DNA from: Mycolicibacterium rufum
GTDB lineage: Bacteria > Actinomycetota > Actinomycetes > Mycobacteriales > Mycobacteriaceae
NCBI RefSeq assembly: GCF_022374875.2
Contig: NZ_CP092427.2
Location: 4,712,001-4,776,000, forward strand
Length of the DNA: 64,000 nt
Reading direction: 5' to 3'
Shown here: positions 16,317 to 25,415 of the stretch, piece by piece
Position numbering within the stretch: the first letter of the stretch is position 1
Layout: each line of letters opens with the position of its first letter
Translations under genes and position numbers: made by a program
The notes under the pieces: generated by a model
Database searches by the model: none
Seen by the model: only the letters and a program-made list of their open reading frames with translations
Told to the model about the DNA's origin: nothing

Positions 16317-17612
16317 GTGAACAAGGACGACATGATCTTGATCAGCGTGGACGACCACATCGTCGAGCCGCCGGACATGTTCAAGAACCACCTCGCGAAG
16401 AAGTACCTCGACGAGGCGCCGCGGCTGGTGCACAACCCCGACGGATCGGACACGTGGCAATTCCGCGACGTGGTCATCCCCAACGTGGCGCTCAATGCGG
16501 TCGCGGGCCGGCCCAAGGAGGAGTACGGCCTCGAGCCCCAGGGCCTCGACGAGATCCGACCCGGCTGTTGGCAGGTCGACGAGCGGGTCAAGGACATGAA
16601 CGCCGGCGGCATCCTCGGCTCGATGTGCTTCCCGTCCTTCCCCGGCTTCGCCGGCCGCCTGTTCGCCACCGAGGATCAGGAGTTCTCGCTGGCGCTGGTG
16701 CAGGCCTACAACGACTGGCATGTGGAGGAGTGGTGCGGCGCCTACCCGGCGCGCTTCATCCCGATGACGTTGCCGGTGATCTGGGATCCGGTGGCCTGCG
16801 CGGCCGAGATCCGCCGCAACGCCGCGCGCGGGGTGCATTCGCTGACGTTCTCGGAGAACCCCTCGGCCATGGGGTACCCGAGCTTCCACGACTTCGACCA
16901 TTGGAAGCCGATGTGGGACGCGCTGGTGGACACCGACACCGTGCTCAACGTCCACATCGGGTCCTCGGGCCGGCTGGCCATCACCGCGCCGGACGCACCG
17001 ATGGACGTGATGATCACGCTGCAGCCGATGAACATCGTGCAGGCTGCCGCGGACCTGTTGTGGTCACGGCCCATCAAGGAGTACCCGGATCTGAAGATCG
17101 CGCTGAGCGAGGGCGGCACCGGGTGGATCCCCTACTTCCTCGAGCGGGTCGACCGGACGTATGAGATGCACTCCACCTGGACCGGACAGGACTTCGGGGG
17201 CAAGCTGCCCAGTGAGGTGTTCCGCGAGCACTTCCTGACCTGTTTCATCGCCGACCCGGTCGGGGTGACCACCCGCCATCAGATCGGGGTGGACAACATC
17301 TGCTGGGAGGCCGACTACCCCCACAGCGACTCGATGTGGCCCGGCGCGCCCGAGCAGCTCGACGAGGTGCTCAAGGCCAACGACGTGCCCGACGACGAGA
17401 TCAACAAGATGACCTACGAGAACGCTATGCGCTGGTACAACTTCGACCCGTTCAGCCACCTGTCGAAGGAGCAGGCGACCGTCGGGGCGTTGCGCAAGGC
17501 CGCCGAGGGGCACGACGTGTCGATTCAGGCGCTGTCGCACAAGGAGAAAACCGGCGCCACGTTCGCCGACTTCGCGGCCAACGCCAAGCAGTTGACCGGC
17601 AACAAGGACTGA
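16317..17612 (+). CDS. Amidohydrolase family 2 metal-dependent hydrolase
   Basis: A 431-residue TIM-barrel hydrolase of the Amidohydro_2 (ACMSD/resorcylate decarboxylase) type. ISVDDHIVEPPDMF is the family's strand-1 block (D-x-H-x-x-EPP), LNVHIGSSG the middle metal/substrate strand and CWEADYPHSDSMWPG carries the catalytic aspartate. Members hydrolyse or decarboxylate cyclic acids with one bound metal. First gene of a plus-strand set continuing with FadE, CoA-transferase, ECH, thiolase and FadE, and divergent from cassette A. Related genes lie at 48818 and 49986. Confidence 0.9.
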   Translation: MNKDDMILISVDDHIVEPPDMFKNHLAKKYLDEAPRLVHNPDGSDTWQFRDVVIPNVALNAVAGRPKEEYGLEPQGLDEIRPGCWQVDERVKDMNAGGILGSMCFPSFPGFAGRLFATEDQEFSLALVQAYNDWHVEEWCGAYPARFIPMTLPVIWDPVACAAEIRRNAARGVHSLTFSENPSAMGYPSFHDFDHWKPMWDALVDTDTVLNVHIGSSGRLAITAPDAPMDVMITLQPMNIVQAAADLLWSRPIKEYPDLKIALSEGGTGWIPYFLERVDRTYEMHSTWTGQDFGGKLPSEVFREHFLTCFIADPVGVTTRHQIGVDNICWEADYPHSDSMWPGAPEQLDEVLKANDVPDDEINKMTYENAMRWYNFDPFSHLSKEQATVGALRKAAEGHDVSIQALSHKEKTGATFADFAANAKQLTGNKD

Positions 17613-17654
17613 TTCCGTCCGTCGAGACGGAAGAGGGGAAACAAGGAGCACGTG

Positions 17655-18845
17655 ATGCCGAGCGGCATGAGTTTCGAGCTGAGCGATGATCAGGAACTGA
17701 TCCGTAAGTCGGTGGCCGAGTTGTGCGCCCGCTTCGACGATCACTACTGGCTGGAGAAGGACCAGGCGCACGAGTTCCCTCGGGAGTTCTATGACGCCAT
17801 CGCCCACGGCGGCTGGCTGGGCATGACCATCCCCGAGGAGTACGGCGGCCACGGCCTCGGCATCACCGAGGCGACCCTGCTGCTCGAAGAGGTGTCCCGG
17901 TCCGGCGCGGCGATGAACGGCGCCAGTGCCATCCACCTGTCCATCTTCGGCATGCAACCGGTGGTCAAGCACGGCTCCGACGAGCTCAAGGCCGCGACGC
18001 TGCCGCGCATCGTCGACGGTGATCTGCACGTGTGTTTCGGCGTCACCGAACCCGGTGCGGGACTGGACACCTCGCGGATCAGCACGTTCGCCAAGCGGGA
18101 GGGTGACCACTACCGCATCAACGGCCGGAAGGTCTGGATCTCCAAGGCGTTGGAGTCCGAGAAGATCCTGCTGCTGACCCGCACTGAGCCGCTCGACGCC
18201 ATCGAAGAACGAGCCGGCAAGAAGACCGACGGCATGACGCTGTTCCTCACCGACCTGGATCGCGACCACGTCGACATCCGGCCCATCCCGAAGATGGGAC
18301 GCAACGCCGTCAGCTCCAATGAGCTGTTCATCGACGATCTGATCGTCCCGGTCGAGCACCGGGTGGGCGAGGAGGGTCAGGGCTTCCGGTACATCCTCGA
18401 CGGGCTGAATCCGGAGCGGATGCTGATCGCCGCCGAGGCGCTCGGCATCGGCCGGGTGGCGCTGGAGAAGGCCGTCAGGTACGGCAACGAGCGGCACGTC
18501 TTCAATCGGCCGATCGGGATGAACCAGGGCCTGCAGTTCCCGCTGGCGGATTCCCTGGCCCGGCTCGACGCCGCCGAGCTCGTCCTGCGCAAGGCCACCT
18601 GGCTCTACGACAACGGCAAACCCTGTGGGCGCGAAGCGAACACGGCCAAGTATCTGTGTGCCGACGCCGGGTTCGGCGCCGCCGACCGCGCGTTGCAGCT
18701 GCACGGCGGCATGGGCTATTCGGAGGAGTACCACGTCGCGCGGTACTTCCGCGAGGCGCGGCTGATGAAGATCGCGCCGGTCAGCCAGGAGATGATCCTG
18801 AACTTCCTCGGCGAGCACGTGCTGGGCCTGCCGCGAAGCTACTGA
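17655..18845 (+). CDS. Acyl-CoA dehydrogenase (FadE-like)
   Basis: A 396-residue acyl-CoA dehydrogenase. FGVTEPGAGLDTSRISTFA is the FAD loop, INGRKVWISKA the middle strand and LQLHGGMGYSEEYHVARYFREA the FAD-binding helix. The C-terminal loop reads APVSQEMIL instead of GTSEIQ, keeping a glutamate. AAGGAG at 17643 suits ATG 17655; GTG 17652 and ATG 17667 are alternatives. Follows the amidohydrolase after about 40 bases. Confidence 0.92.
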   Translation: MPSGMSFELSDDQELIRKSVAELCARFDDHYWLEKDQAHEFPREFYDAIAHGGWLGMTIPEEYGGHGLGITEATLLLEEVSRSGAAMNGASAIHLSIFGMQPVVKHGSDELKAATLPRIVDGDLHVCFGVTEPGAGLDTSRISTFAKREGDHYRINGRKVWISKALESEKILLLTRTEPLDAIEERAGKKTDGMTLFLTDLDRDHVDIRPIPKMGRNAVSSNELFIDDLIVPVEHRVGEEGQGFRYILDGLNPERMLIAAEALGIGRVALEKAVRYGNERHVFNRPIGMNQGLQFPLADSLARLDAAELVLRKATWLYDNGKPCGREANTAKYLCADAGFGAADRALQLHGGMGYSEEYHVARYFREARLMKIAPVSQEMILNFLGEHVLGLPRSY

Positions 18846-18857
18846 TGCCGTCCGTGG

Positions 18858-20096
18858 TTGTCTGAACAGGTGGTCTCGTCGAATGCCGCGCCGCTGGCCG
18901 GTGTCACCGTCGTCGCGATGGAGCAGGCTGTCGCGGCGCCGATGTGCACCCGCATCCTCGCCGACTTCGGTGCCCGCGTCATCAAGGTGGAGAATCCCGA
19001 CGGCGGCGACTTCGCCCGCCACTACGACGACGTGGTCAACGGCCCGGGCGGGCTGGCCGCCCACTTCGTGTGGTGCAACCGCGGCAAGGAATCCGTGACG
19101 CTGAACACCAAGTCGCCCGCCGGCAAGGAGCTGCTGCACCGCCTGCTCGACCGCGCCGACGTGTTCGTGTCCAACCTCGCCCCGGGCGCCACCGCCCGCC
19201 TCGGGGTGGCGCCGGCCGACCTCGCCGAGCGCCATCCTGGCGTCATCCCCGTCGAGATCGACGGGTACGGGCCGGGCGGACCGATCTCCCACAAGCGCGC
19301 GTACGACCTTCTGGTACAGGCGGAGTCGGGGTCGTGCGCGATCACCGGATCGCCCGGCCTGCCCGCCAAGCCCGGTCCCGCGATGGCCGACTTCACCACC
19401 GGGCTCTACGCCGCGATGTCGATCGTGACAGTGCTGTACGGCCGCGAGCGGCAGCCACAGCCCGGGCCTGCGCCGTCGGTCGCCCTGAGTCTGTTCGACG
19501 TGATGACCGACGTGATGGGCTACGCGCTGACCTACACGCAGCATTCCGGCATCGACCAGGAGCCGCTGGGCGTGGGATCGCCGGCGGTCGCGCCGTACGG
19601 CGCCTACCCCACCCGCGACGGTCACACCGTGGTGCTGGGAACCACGAACGACCGCGAGTGGCAGCGGGTGGCGCGGGAGATCATCGACCGACCCGATCTG
19701 GCCGACGACCCCCGGTTCGCGACCAATCCCGGCCGGTGCGCGCACCGGGCGGCCCTCGACGAGGCGATCGGATCCTGGTGTGCCCGTCACGATCTGGCCG
19801 ACATCCAGAAGACGGCCGACCAGGCGGGGATCGGCAACGCGCGGTTCAACAAGCCGAGCGAGGTCGTCGTCCACCCACAGCTGAGCGCCCGGGATCGGTG
19901 GCGTTCCGTAGCGTCCCCGAAGGGGGACATCCCCGCCCTGCGGCCGCCACCGGTCATCGACGGCTTCGACCAGCCGATGGGCGCGATCCCCGCCCTCGGT
20001 GAGCACACCGACGCGATCCTCGCCGAATTGGGCTTCACCGCGACAGAACTCGCGCAGCTGCGCGCCGACGGCGCGATCGGGCCCGCGCATGAGTGA
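18858..20096 (+). CDS. CaiB/BaiF (family III) CoA-transferase
   Basis: A 412-residue family III CoA-transferase. LAGVTVVAMEQAVAAP and ADFGARVIKVENPDGGDFAR are the CoA-binding N-terminal blocks, and the catalytic aspartate is in PAMADFTTG. It would load a carboxylic acid with CoA from a donor thioester, a plausible substitute for the acyl-CoA synthetase missing from this window. The start may be TTG 18858 or GTG 18870/18873; none has a clear ribosome site. Overlaps the ECH gene by 8 bases. Confidence 0.88.
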   Translation: MSEQVVSSNAAPLAGVTVVAMEQAVAAPMCTRILADFGARVIKVENPDGGDFARHYDDVVNGPGGLAAHFVWCNRGKESVTLNTKSPAGKELLHRLLDRADVFVSNLAPGATARLGVAPADLAERHPGVIPVEIDGYGPGGPISHKRAYDLLVQAESGSCAITGSPGLPAKPGPAMADFTTGLYAAMSIVTVLYGRERQPQPGPAPSVALSLFDVMTDVMGYALTYTQHSGIDQEPLGVGSPAVAPYGAYPTRDGHTVVLGTTNDREWQRVAREIIDRPDLADDPRFATNPGRCAHRAALDEAIGSWCARHDLADIQKTADQAGIGNARFNKPSEVVVHPQLSARDRWRSVASPKGDIPALRPPPVIDGFDQPMGAIPALGEHTDAILAELGFTATELAQLRADGAIGPAHE

Positions 20097-20889
20097 CGAC
20101 GTCCTGCTGTGCACCGACCGCGACGGCGTACGCACACTGACGCTGAACCGGCCCGAGCGCCGCAACGCACTGGACGCGCGGCTGTGGCTGGAACTGGCCG
20201 ACGCGCTGCGCCGAGTGAAACGCGATCCTGATGTGCGGGCGCTGATCCTGACGGGATCGGGCGGGGCGTTCAGTTCCGGCGCCGACATCGGGACCGGTGA
20301 GAAGGTCCACCCGCGCCACAAGCTGGACCGTCTCACCGACGTGGCGCTGGCCCTGCACGAGATGGCGGTGCCGACGATCGCGAAGGTCACCGGCGTCGCC
20401 GTCGGAGCGGGCTGGAACCTGGCGCTGGGATGCGATCTCGTCGTCGCCACCCCGCGGTCCAGGTTCTGCCAGATCTTCGCCAGACGGGGGCTGTCGGTCG
20501 ACCTCGGCGGGTCCTGGCTGCTCCCGAAACTGGTCGGGCTCCAACAGGCCAAGCGGCTGGTGCTGCTCGCCGACATGATCGACGCGCAGGAGGCGCACGC
20601 GCTGGGACTGGTCACGTGGGTGAAGCCCGACGACGAGATCGACGTGTTCGTCGACGATCTCGCTGCTCGGCTGGCCGCCGGGCCGCCGTTCGCGTTGGCG
20701 CAGAGCAAGGCGCTGCTCAACGACGGCGCGTCGGCGACGCTGACCGAGGCGCTGGCCAACGAGGCCCGGGCGCAACCGGGCAACTTCGCCACGGCGGACG
20801 CGGCGGAGGCGTATGCCGCGTTCGCCGCCAAGCGCGATCCGGAGTTCAGCGGGGCATGGGCCCCGTACGACACAGAGGAGCACAAGTAA
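20089..20889 (+). CDS. Enoyl-CoA hydratase/isomerase family protein
   Basis: A 266-residue crotonase. TLTLNRPERRNALDARLW, GGAFSSGADIG and GVAVGAGWNLALGCDLVVATPRSRF form the oxyanion-hole core. The ATG at 20089 lies inside the end of the CoA-transferase gene; the longer frame from 19999 would be a shadow of that gene. Acts between the FadE and the thiolase of the same operon; the thiolase start shares its stop (TAATG). Confidence 0.9.
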   Translation: MSDDVLLCTDRDGVRTLTLNRPERRNALDARLWLELADALRRVKRDPDVRALILTGSGGAFSSGADIGTGEKVHPRHKLDRLTDVALALHEMAVPTIAKVTGVAVGAGWNLALGCDLVVATPRSRFCQIFARRGLSVDLGGSWLLPKLVGLQQAKRLVLLADMIDAQEAHALGLVTWVKPDDEIDVFVDDLAARLAAGPPFALAQSKALLNDGASATLTEALANEARAQPGNFATADAAEAYAAFAAKRDPEFSGAWAPYDTEEHK

Positions 20890-22034
20890 TGCGGGAGACC
20901 GTGATCGTCGGGGCCGTGCGCACACCGGTCGGCAAGCGCAACGGGGGACTGTCGGGTCAGCACGCGGCCGATCTGTCGGCGCTGGTACTCAACGAACTGA
21001 TCGAGCGGTCCGGGATCGACACAGACGTGATCGACGACGTCGTGTGGGGCTGCGTCTCGCAGGTGGGGGACCAGTCGAGCAACATCGGCCGCTACGCCGT
21101 GCTCGCCGCGGGGTGGCCCGAGCGCATCCCGGGCACCACGGTGAACCGGGCCTGCGGATCCAGCCAGCAGGCGCTTGATTTCGCCGTGCAGGCGGTGATG
21201 TCGGGTCAGCAGGACGTGGTGGTCGCCGGCGGCGTCGAGGTGATGAGCCGCGTCCCGCTGGGCGCCGCGCGCGCCACCGGCATGCCGTACGGGCCGAAAG
21301 TGCTGGCGCGCTACGACGATTTCTCGTTCAACCAGGGCATCTCAGCGGAGATGATCGCCCAGCAGTGGGGCTTCTCCCGAGCCCGGCTGGACGAGTACTC
21401 GGCCCGGTCGCACGAACTGGCCGCGGCCGCGCAGGACGCGGGCGCGTTCACCGACCAGATCGTCCCCGTCTTCACCGACGGCGGCGTCGTCACCGACGAC
21501 GAGGGCATCCGGCGCGGCACGACGGCGGAGAAGTTGGCCGGCCTGAAGCCGGCGTTCACCGACGACGGGGTCATCCACGCCGGCAATTCGTCGCAGATCT
21601 CGGACGGGGCGGCCGCGCTGCTGGTGATGACCGCCGAGAACGCGGTGCACCTCGGGCTGACCCCGCTGGTGCGCTACCGCGCAGGTGCGGTCACCGGCGC
21701 GGACCCGAAGCTGATGCTGACCGGCCCGATCCCGGCGACCGAGAAGGTGTTGCACAAGGCCGGGCTCGACCTGCCGGACATCGGGGTGTTCGAGGTCAAC
21801 GAAGCGTTCGCGCCCGTCCCGCTGGCCTGGCTGGCCGACACCGGCGCCGACGAGGCGAAGCTCAACCCGCTCGGGGGCGCCATCGCGCTGGGGCATCCGC
21901 TCGGCGCATCCGGCGCGGTGCTGATGACGCGGATGATCCATCACATGCGGGACAACGGAATTCGTTACGGGCTGCAGACCATGTGCGAAGGCGGCGGCAC
22001 CGCCAACGCCACCGTCGTCGAACTCGTGAGCTGA
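20889..22034 (+). CDS. Acetyl-CoA acetyltransferase (FadA-type thiolase)
   Basis: A 381-residue classical thiolase. The nucleophile is the Cys in NRACGSSQQA, the HxxxxG-type histidine is in ALGHPLGASG, and the second catalytic Cys is in CEGGGTANA; NEAFAP is also present. Performs the final CoA-dependent cleavage of a 3-ketoacyl-CoA. ATG 20889 overlaps the previous stop by one base. Complete set of active-site residues, unlike the thiolase-fold proteins at 43718 and 59767. Confidence 0.95.
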   Translation: MRETVIVGAVRTPVGKRNGGLSGQHAADLSALVLNELIERSGIDTDVIDDVVWGCVSQVGDQSSNIGRYAVLAAGWPERIPGTTVNRACGSSQQALDFAVQAVMSGQQDVVVAGGVEVMSRVPLGAARATGMPYGPKVLARYDDFSFNQGISAEMIAQQWGFSRARLDEYSARSHELAAAAQDAGAFTDQIVPVFTDGGVVTDDEGIRRGTTAEKLAGLKPAFTDDGVIHAGNSSQISDGAAALLVMTAENAVHLGLTPLVRYRAGAVTGADPKLMLTGPIPATEKVLHKAGLDLPDIGVFEVNEAFAPVPLAWLADTGADEAKLNPLGGAIALGHPLGASGAVLMTRMIHHMRDNGIRYGLQTMCEGGGTANATVVELVS

Positions 22035-22045
22035 GGGCGGCGCGG

Positions 22046-23203
22046 ATGCGAAGGGATCTCTTCACCGAGGACCACGAGGCGTTCCGGGAACTCGCCCGCG
22101 ACTTCGTCGAGAAGGAGGTCGTGCCGCACTACCCGCAGTGGGAGAAGGGCGGCCGGATGCCGCGCGAGGTCTTCGAGCAGATGGGGGCGCTCGGCATGCT
22201 GGGCGTCGCGATCCCCGAGGAGTACGGCGGCGGGGGTGTGCCGGACTACCGCTACAACGTGGTCCTGCAGGAGGAGGCGGCGCGCGCGCTCGTGACGCTG
22301 TCGACGGTGCGCACCCAGCTCGAGGTGATCCTGCCGTACTTCCTGCACTACGCGAACGCCGAGCAGCGTGCGCGGTGGTTCCCGGGTCTGGCGGCGGGCA
22401 CGCTGCTCACCGCGATCGCGATGACGGAGCCGGGGACCGGATCCGACCTCGCGGGCATGCGCACCACCGCCGTTCGCGACGGCTCAGGAAACGGGGACTT
22501 CATCGTCAACGGCGCCAAGACCTTCATCACCGGCGGGATGCAGGCCGACCTGGTGATCGTCGTCGCGCGGACGTCGACCGACCCGGACAACCGCCGCAAG
22601 GGGCTGACGCTGCTGGTCGTCGAGGACGGGATGGACGGGTTCACGCGGGGCCGCGAACTGGAGAAGATGGGCTGCAAGGTGCAGGACACCGCGGAGCTGT
22701 CGTTCGTCGACGTGCGGGTCCCCGCGGCCAACGTGCTCGGTGAGGTCGACGAGGCCTTCGGCTACCTGGGCCACAACCTGGCGCAGGAGCGGCTGACGGT
22801 GGCGGTCGGCTCGGTGGCGCAGGCGCGCTCGGCCATCGCCGCGGCGATCGACTACACCCAGAACCGCACGGCGTTCGGCACACCGGTCGCGTCCTTCCAG
22901 AACACCAAGTTCGAGCTCGCGGCCTGTTCGACGGAGGTGGAAGCGGCGCAGGCCATGCTCGACCGCGCGGTCGCGCTGCACGTCGAGGAAGAGCTCTCCG
23001 GTGCCGACGCGGCGCGGGTGAAGCTGTTCTGCACCGAGGTGCAGCAGCGCGTCGTGGACCGCTGCCTACAGCTGTTCGGCGGCTACGGCTACATGACGGA
23101 GTATCCGATCGCACGGTTGTACACCGATGCGCGGGTGGCCCGGATCTATGCGGGCACCAGCGAGGTGATGAAGGTGATCATCGCCAAATCGCTCGGCCTC
23201 TAG
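22046..23203 (+). CDS. Acyl-CoA dehydrogenase (FadE-like)
   Basis: A 385-residue acyl-CoA dehydrogenase with IAMTEPGTGSDLAGMRTTA, VNGAKTFITGGMQADLV, LFGGYGYMTEYPIARLYTD and the C-terminal catalytic glutamate in IYAGTSEVMK. Resembles the long/medium-chain FadE group. Last gene of the operon that starts at 16317; 11 bases after the thiolase stop. The ATG at 22046 is used because the longer frame only overlaps the thiolase. Confidence 0.94.
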   Translation: MRRDLFTEDHEAFRELARDFVEKEVVPHYPQWEKGGRMPREVFEQMGALGMLGVAIPEEYGGGGVPDYRYNVVLQEEAARALVTLSTVRTQLEVILPYFLHYANAEQRARWFPGLAAGTLLTAIAMTEPGTGSDLAGMRTTAVRDGSGNGDFIVNGAKTFITGGMQADLVIVVARTSTDPDNRRKGLTLLVVEDGMDGFTRGRELEKMGCKVQDTAELSFVDVRVPAANVLGEVDEAFGYLGHNLAQERLTVAVGSVAQARSAIAAAIDYTQNRTAFGTPVASFQNTKFELAACSTEVEAAQAMLDRAVALHVEEELSGADAARVKLFCTEVQQRVVDRCLQLFGGYGYMTEYPIARLYTDARVARIYAGTSEVMKVIIAKSLGL

Positions 23204-23246
23204 GAAGCCCAAACTCAATTTCGGTGAGACCCTTGTCACACGCGGC

Positions 23247-23280
23247 AAACCTACCTACTGTGTGTTCACTAGGTTGGTTT
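23247..23280. promoter_or_regulatory. Inverted repeat, probable operator of the TetR gene at 23296
   Basis: AAACCTACCTA and TAGGTTGGTTT form arms of 11 bases with one mismatch around a 12-base centre, ending 15 bases before the TetR start. Size and position suit autoregulation by that TetR. It is unrelated to the GAGAAT repeat. Confidence 0.6.
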
Positions 23281-23295
23281 GAGCCGAGGAGATGA

Positions 23296-23946
23296 GTGTC
23301 CACCCCACAATCCGCCGGGTCCGATCTGGGATCGCCCAGACGTCCCTACGCGACCCTGTTCGCCAAGGGTGAGGACCGCCGGCAACGGATTCTGGCGGTG
23401 GCCGAGCGACTCCTGGCCCGCAACGGGTGGCGGTCCACCTCGCTGGCGCAGATCGCCCGAGAGGCCGGGGTCACGCCTGCCGGACTGCTGCACCACTTCG
23501 AATCCAAGGAGCAGCTGCTCAACGCGGTGCTCGATGCGCGCGACGCCGACGACGACGCGCACGCCGACCGGTCCGGGGACCTGATCACCGAGCTGATGCG
23601 CGTCCCCGAGCGGTTCGAGCGGGCCCCGGAGCTCGTCGGCACGTTCACCGTCCTGCTCGCGGAGAACATCGCCCCCGACGCCCCGCTGCACGACCGCCTG
23701 CACAACCGATATCGGGCGGCGGTCGACATCATCAGAAAGATCATCGAGCGCGGCCAGCGGGCGGGTCGCTATCGCACCGACGTCGACGCGGCCGTCAAGG
23801 CCACGGAGATTCTCGCCTTCATCAACGGAATGGAGACCTTATGGCTGCTCGATCCTGCAATCCCGCTGACCGAGGTGTTCACGGAGTACGTAAAGTCGCT
23901 GGGCCGGGATTTGGCGGCGACGCGATCGGAGGCCACGCCGACATGA
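23296..23946 (+). CDS. TetR-family transcriptional regulator
   Basis: A 216-residue TetR protein starting at GTG 23296. The DNA-binding domain is clear: QRILAVAERLLARNGWRSTSLAQIA, then VTPAGLLHHFESKEQLL. The C-terminal part (TFTVLLAENIAPDAPLHDRLHNRY) resembles a TetR_C domain common in actinobacteria. Preceded by its own inverted repeat at 23247 and overlapping the next gene by 4 bases, so the two are translated together. Confidence 0.92.
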   Translation: MSTPQSAGSDLGSPRRPYATLFAKGEDRRQRILAVAERLLARNGWRSTSLAQIAREAGVTPAGLLHHFESKEQLLNAVLDARDADDDAHADRSGDLITELMRVPERFERAPELVGTFTVLLAENIAPDAPLHDRLHNRYRAAVDIIRKIIERGQRAGRYRTDVDAAVKATEILAFINGMETLWLLDPAIPLTEVFTEYVKSLGRDLAATRSEATPT

Positions 23947-24443
23947 GGTACCGGCTCGACATCGTCGCGCCCACGGTGCTCGACGCCGTGCGGTTCGCCG
24001 GCGGGTGGATCTACGACCGGGTGACCGCCGGCTGGGATGTCACCGTTCTGCTCGGCGACGACGACGGTGTCCGCGCCCTCGAGATCCTCGGCGCCGACAC
24101 CGCGGACCTAGAATCGGTGCTGGAGTGCTGGGAGCTGCGCCCCCACCCGCAGACCGTCGCGGTGGCCGCCGATCTGTTCGGCCGTGACGAACGCGTCCGC
24201 GCCGGCGTGCTCGGCGCGCTCGCACAGGGGGCGACCGAGGTGACGCTGTGGGGCGAGTACCGGCCCACCGAGTTGGACAGCAGCGTCGACGTGGTCGAGC
24301 ACCGGCTCAGCGCCGCCGCGCGCGCGTTCAAGGCCCAGGCGCTCGCCGCCGCCGGCGTGATGGGCGAGTCCGTGGCGCGTTCGGAGATCTTCTGCTGCGG
24401 AATGATGGCCTCCGTCGCCGCGGATCTGGTGCCCGCCAGCTGA
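23943..24443 (+). CDS. Hypothetical protein coupled to TetR
   Basis: A 166-residue protein of no family I recognise. The start ATGA overlaps the TetR stop. It looks like a soluble alpha/beta protein: RYRLDIVAPTVLDAVRFAGGWIYDRVTAGWDVTVLLGD at the N terminus, an alanine-rich helical second half, and a CCGMM pair of cysteines near the end. The overlap suggests a role linked to the regulator or to the signal it senses. Coding is supported by the absence of a better alternative frame and by the tight overlap. Confidence 0.65.
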   Translation: MRYRLDIVAPTVLDAVRFAGGWIYDRVTAGWDVTVLLGDDDGVRALEILGADTADLESVLECWELRPHPQTVAVAADLFGRDERVRAGVLGALAQGATEVTLWGEYRPTELDSSVDVVEHRLSAAARAFKAQALAAAGVMGESVARSEIFCCGMMASVAADLVPAS

Positions 24444-24445
24444 CT

Positions 24446-25411
24446 TCACCGCAGGTCGATCAGCACCTTCCCGACGGCGCGACCGTCGGCCACGTGGCGC
24501 AGTGCCGCTGCCGCCTCGGCGAGGGGATACACCGCCCCGATGTGCGGGGTGACGCGGCGACTCGCCAGCAGAGCGCGCAGTTCCTGTTCAGTGCGGGCGA
24601 ATTCGTCGGCGGGGACGTCCTGGAACTGAAAGCCCAGTACATGAATTCCCTTGACGAGGACCAGGTTCAGCGGGATACGGGGGATCGTGCCGGAGGCGAA
24701 GCCCACGGTGATGAACCGGCCGCCCCGGCGCAGGCTGCGCAACGCCGGTTCGCTCACCGCGCCGCCGACGGGATCGAGCACGGCGTCGGCGCCGGCGGGG
24801 ATGGCCCCGCGCAGCGCGGCGCGCACGTCTGTCTCGCGGTGGTCGATACCGTGGCGGGCACCGTAAATCGTTGCCACCGAGAGCTTTTCGGGGGACGACG
24901 CGACGGCGGTGACGTGCGCGCCGAGCGCGACGCCGAGTTGGACCGCAGCCAGTCCGACGCCGCCACCGGCGCCCAGCACCACCAGTTCGTCGCCCTCGCC
25001 GACTCGCGCCATCGATCGCAGGCTGTGCATCGCGGTCCGGTGGGCGACACCGGCGGCCGCGGCCGCGAACAGGTCCAGCCCATCAGGTACCGCTGACACG
25101 CGCGCCGCCTCCACCACGACGCGTTCGGCGAACGCCCCGACCATCCCGGTTCCGGTGACGCTGTCGCCAACCGCCAGATCATCCACGTCCGAGCCCACGT
25201 CGTCGACGACACCGGCGAACTCGCTGCCCACGACGAACGGCGGTGCAACGCTCACCTGGTAGCTGTCGGCGATCAGGAGCACATCGGGGAAGTTCACCGC
25301 CGCGGCATGAACGCGGACGCCGACCTGGCCGGGCCCGGGGGCGGGGACGTCGCGCTGCTCGATGCGGACGACCTCCGGGGGTCCGAACGCCGGACAGACC
25401 GCGGCGCGCAC
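24446..25411 (-). CDS. Quinone oxidoreductase-like MDR protein (NADPH-dependent)
   Basis: A 321-residue zinc-less medium-chain dehydrogenase/reductase. The N-terminal GroES-like part has AAAVNFPDVLLI and GSEFAGVVDDVG; the Rossmann loop is GAGGGVGLAAVQLGVALGA. No structural or catalytic zinc cysteines are present, as in quinone oxidoreductase/enoyl reductase members. Probably reduces an activated double bond or quinone. It follows the APH-type kinase (4-base gap), and converges on the unknown gene at 23943 with a 2-base gap. Confidence 0.88.
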   Translation of the reverse strand: MRAAVCPAFGPPEVVRIEQRDVPAPGPGQVGVRVHAAAVNFPDVLLIADSYQVSVAPPFVVGSEFAGVVDDVGSDVDDLAVGDSVTGTGMVGAFAERVVVEAARVSAVPDGLDLFAAAAAGVAHRTAMHSLRSMARVGEGDELVVLGAGGGVGLAAVQLGVALGAHVTAVASSPEKLSVATIYGARHGIDHRETDVRAALRGAIPAGADAVLDPVGGAVSEPALRSLRRGGRFITVGFASGTIPRIPLNLVLVKGIHVLGFQFQDVPADEFARTEQELRALLASRRVTPHIGAVYPLAEAAAALRHVADGRAVGKVLIDLR

Positions 25412-25415
25412 CCGG

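Noticed and set aside
17064..20963. Very long minus-strand open frame of 1299 codons
   Set aside because: It lies antisense to four well-supported genes (amidohydrolase end, FadE, CoA-transferase, ECH) and its translation is low-complexity Arg/Val/Gly-rich with no motif. It is a high-GC shadow frame.
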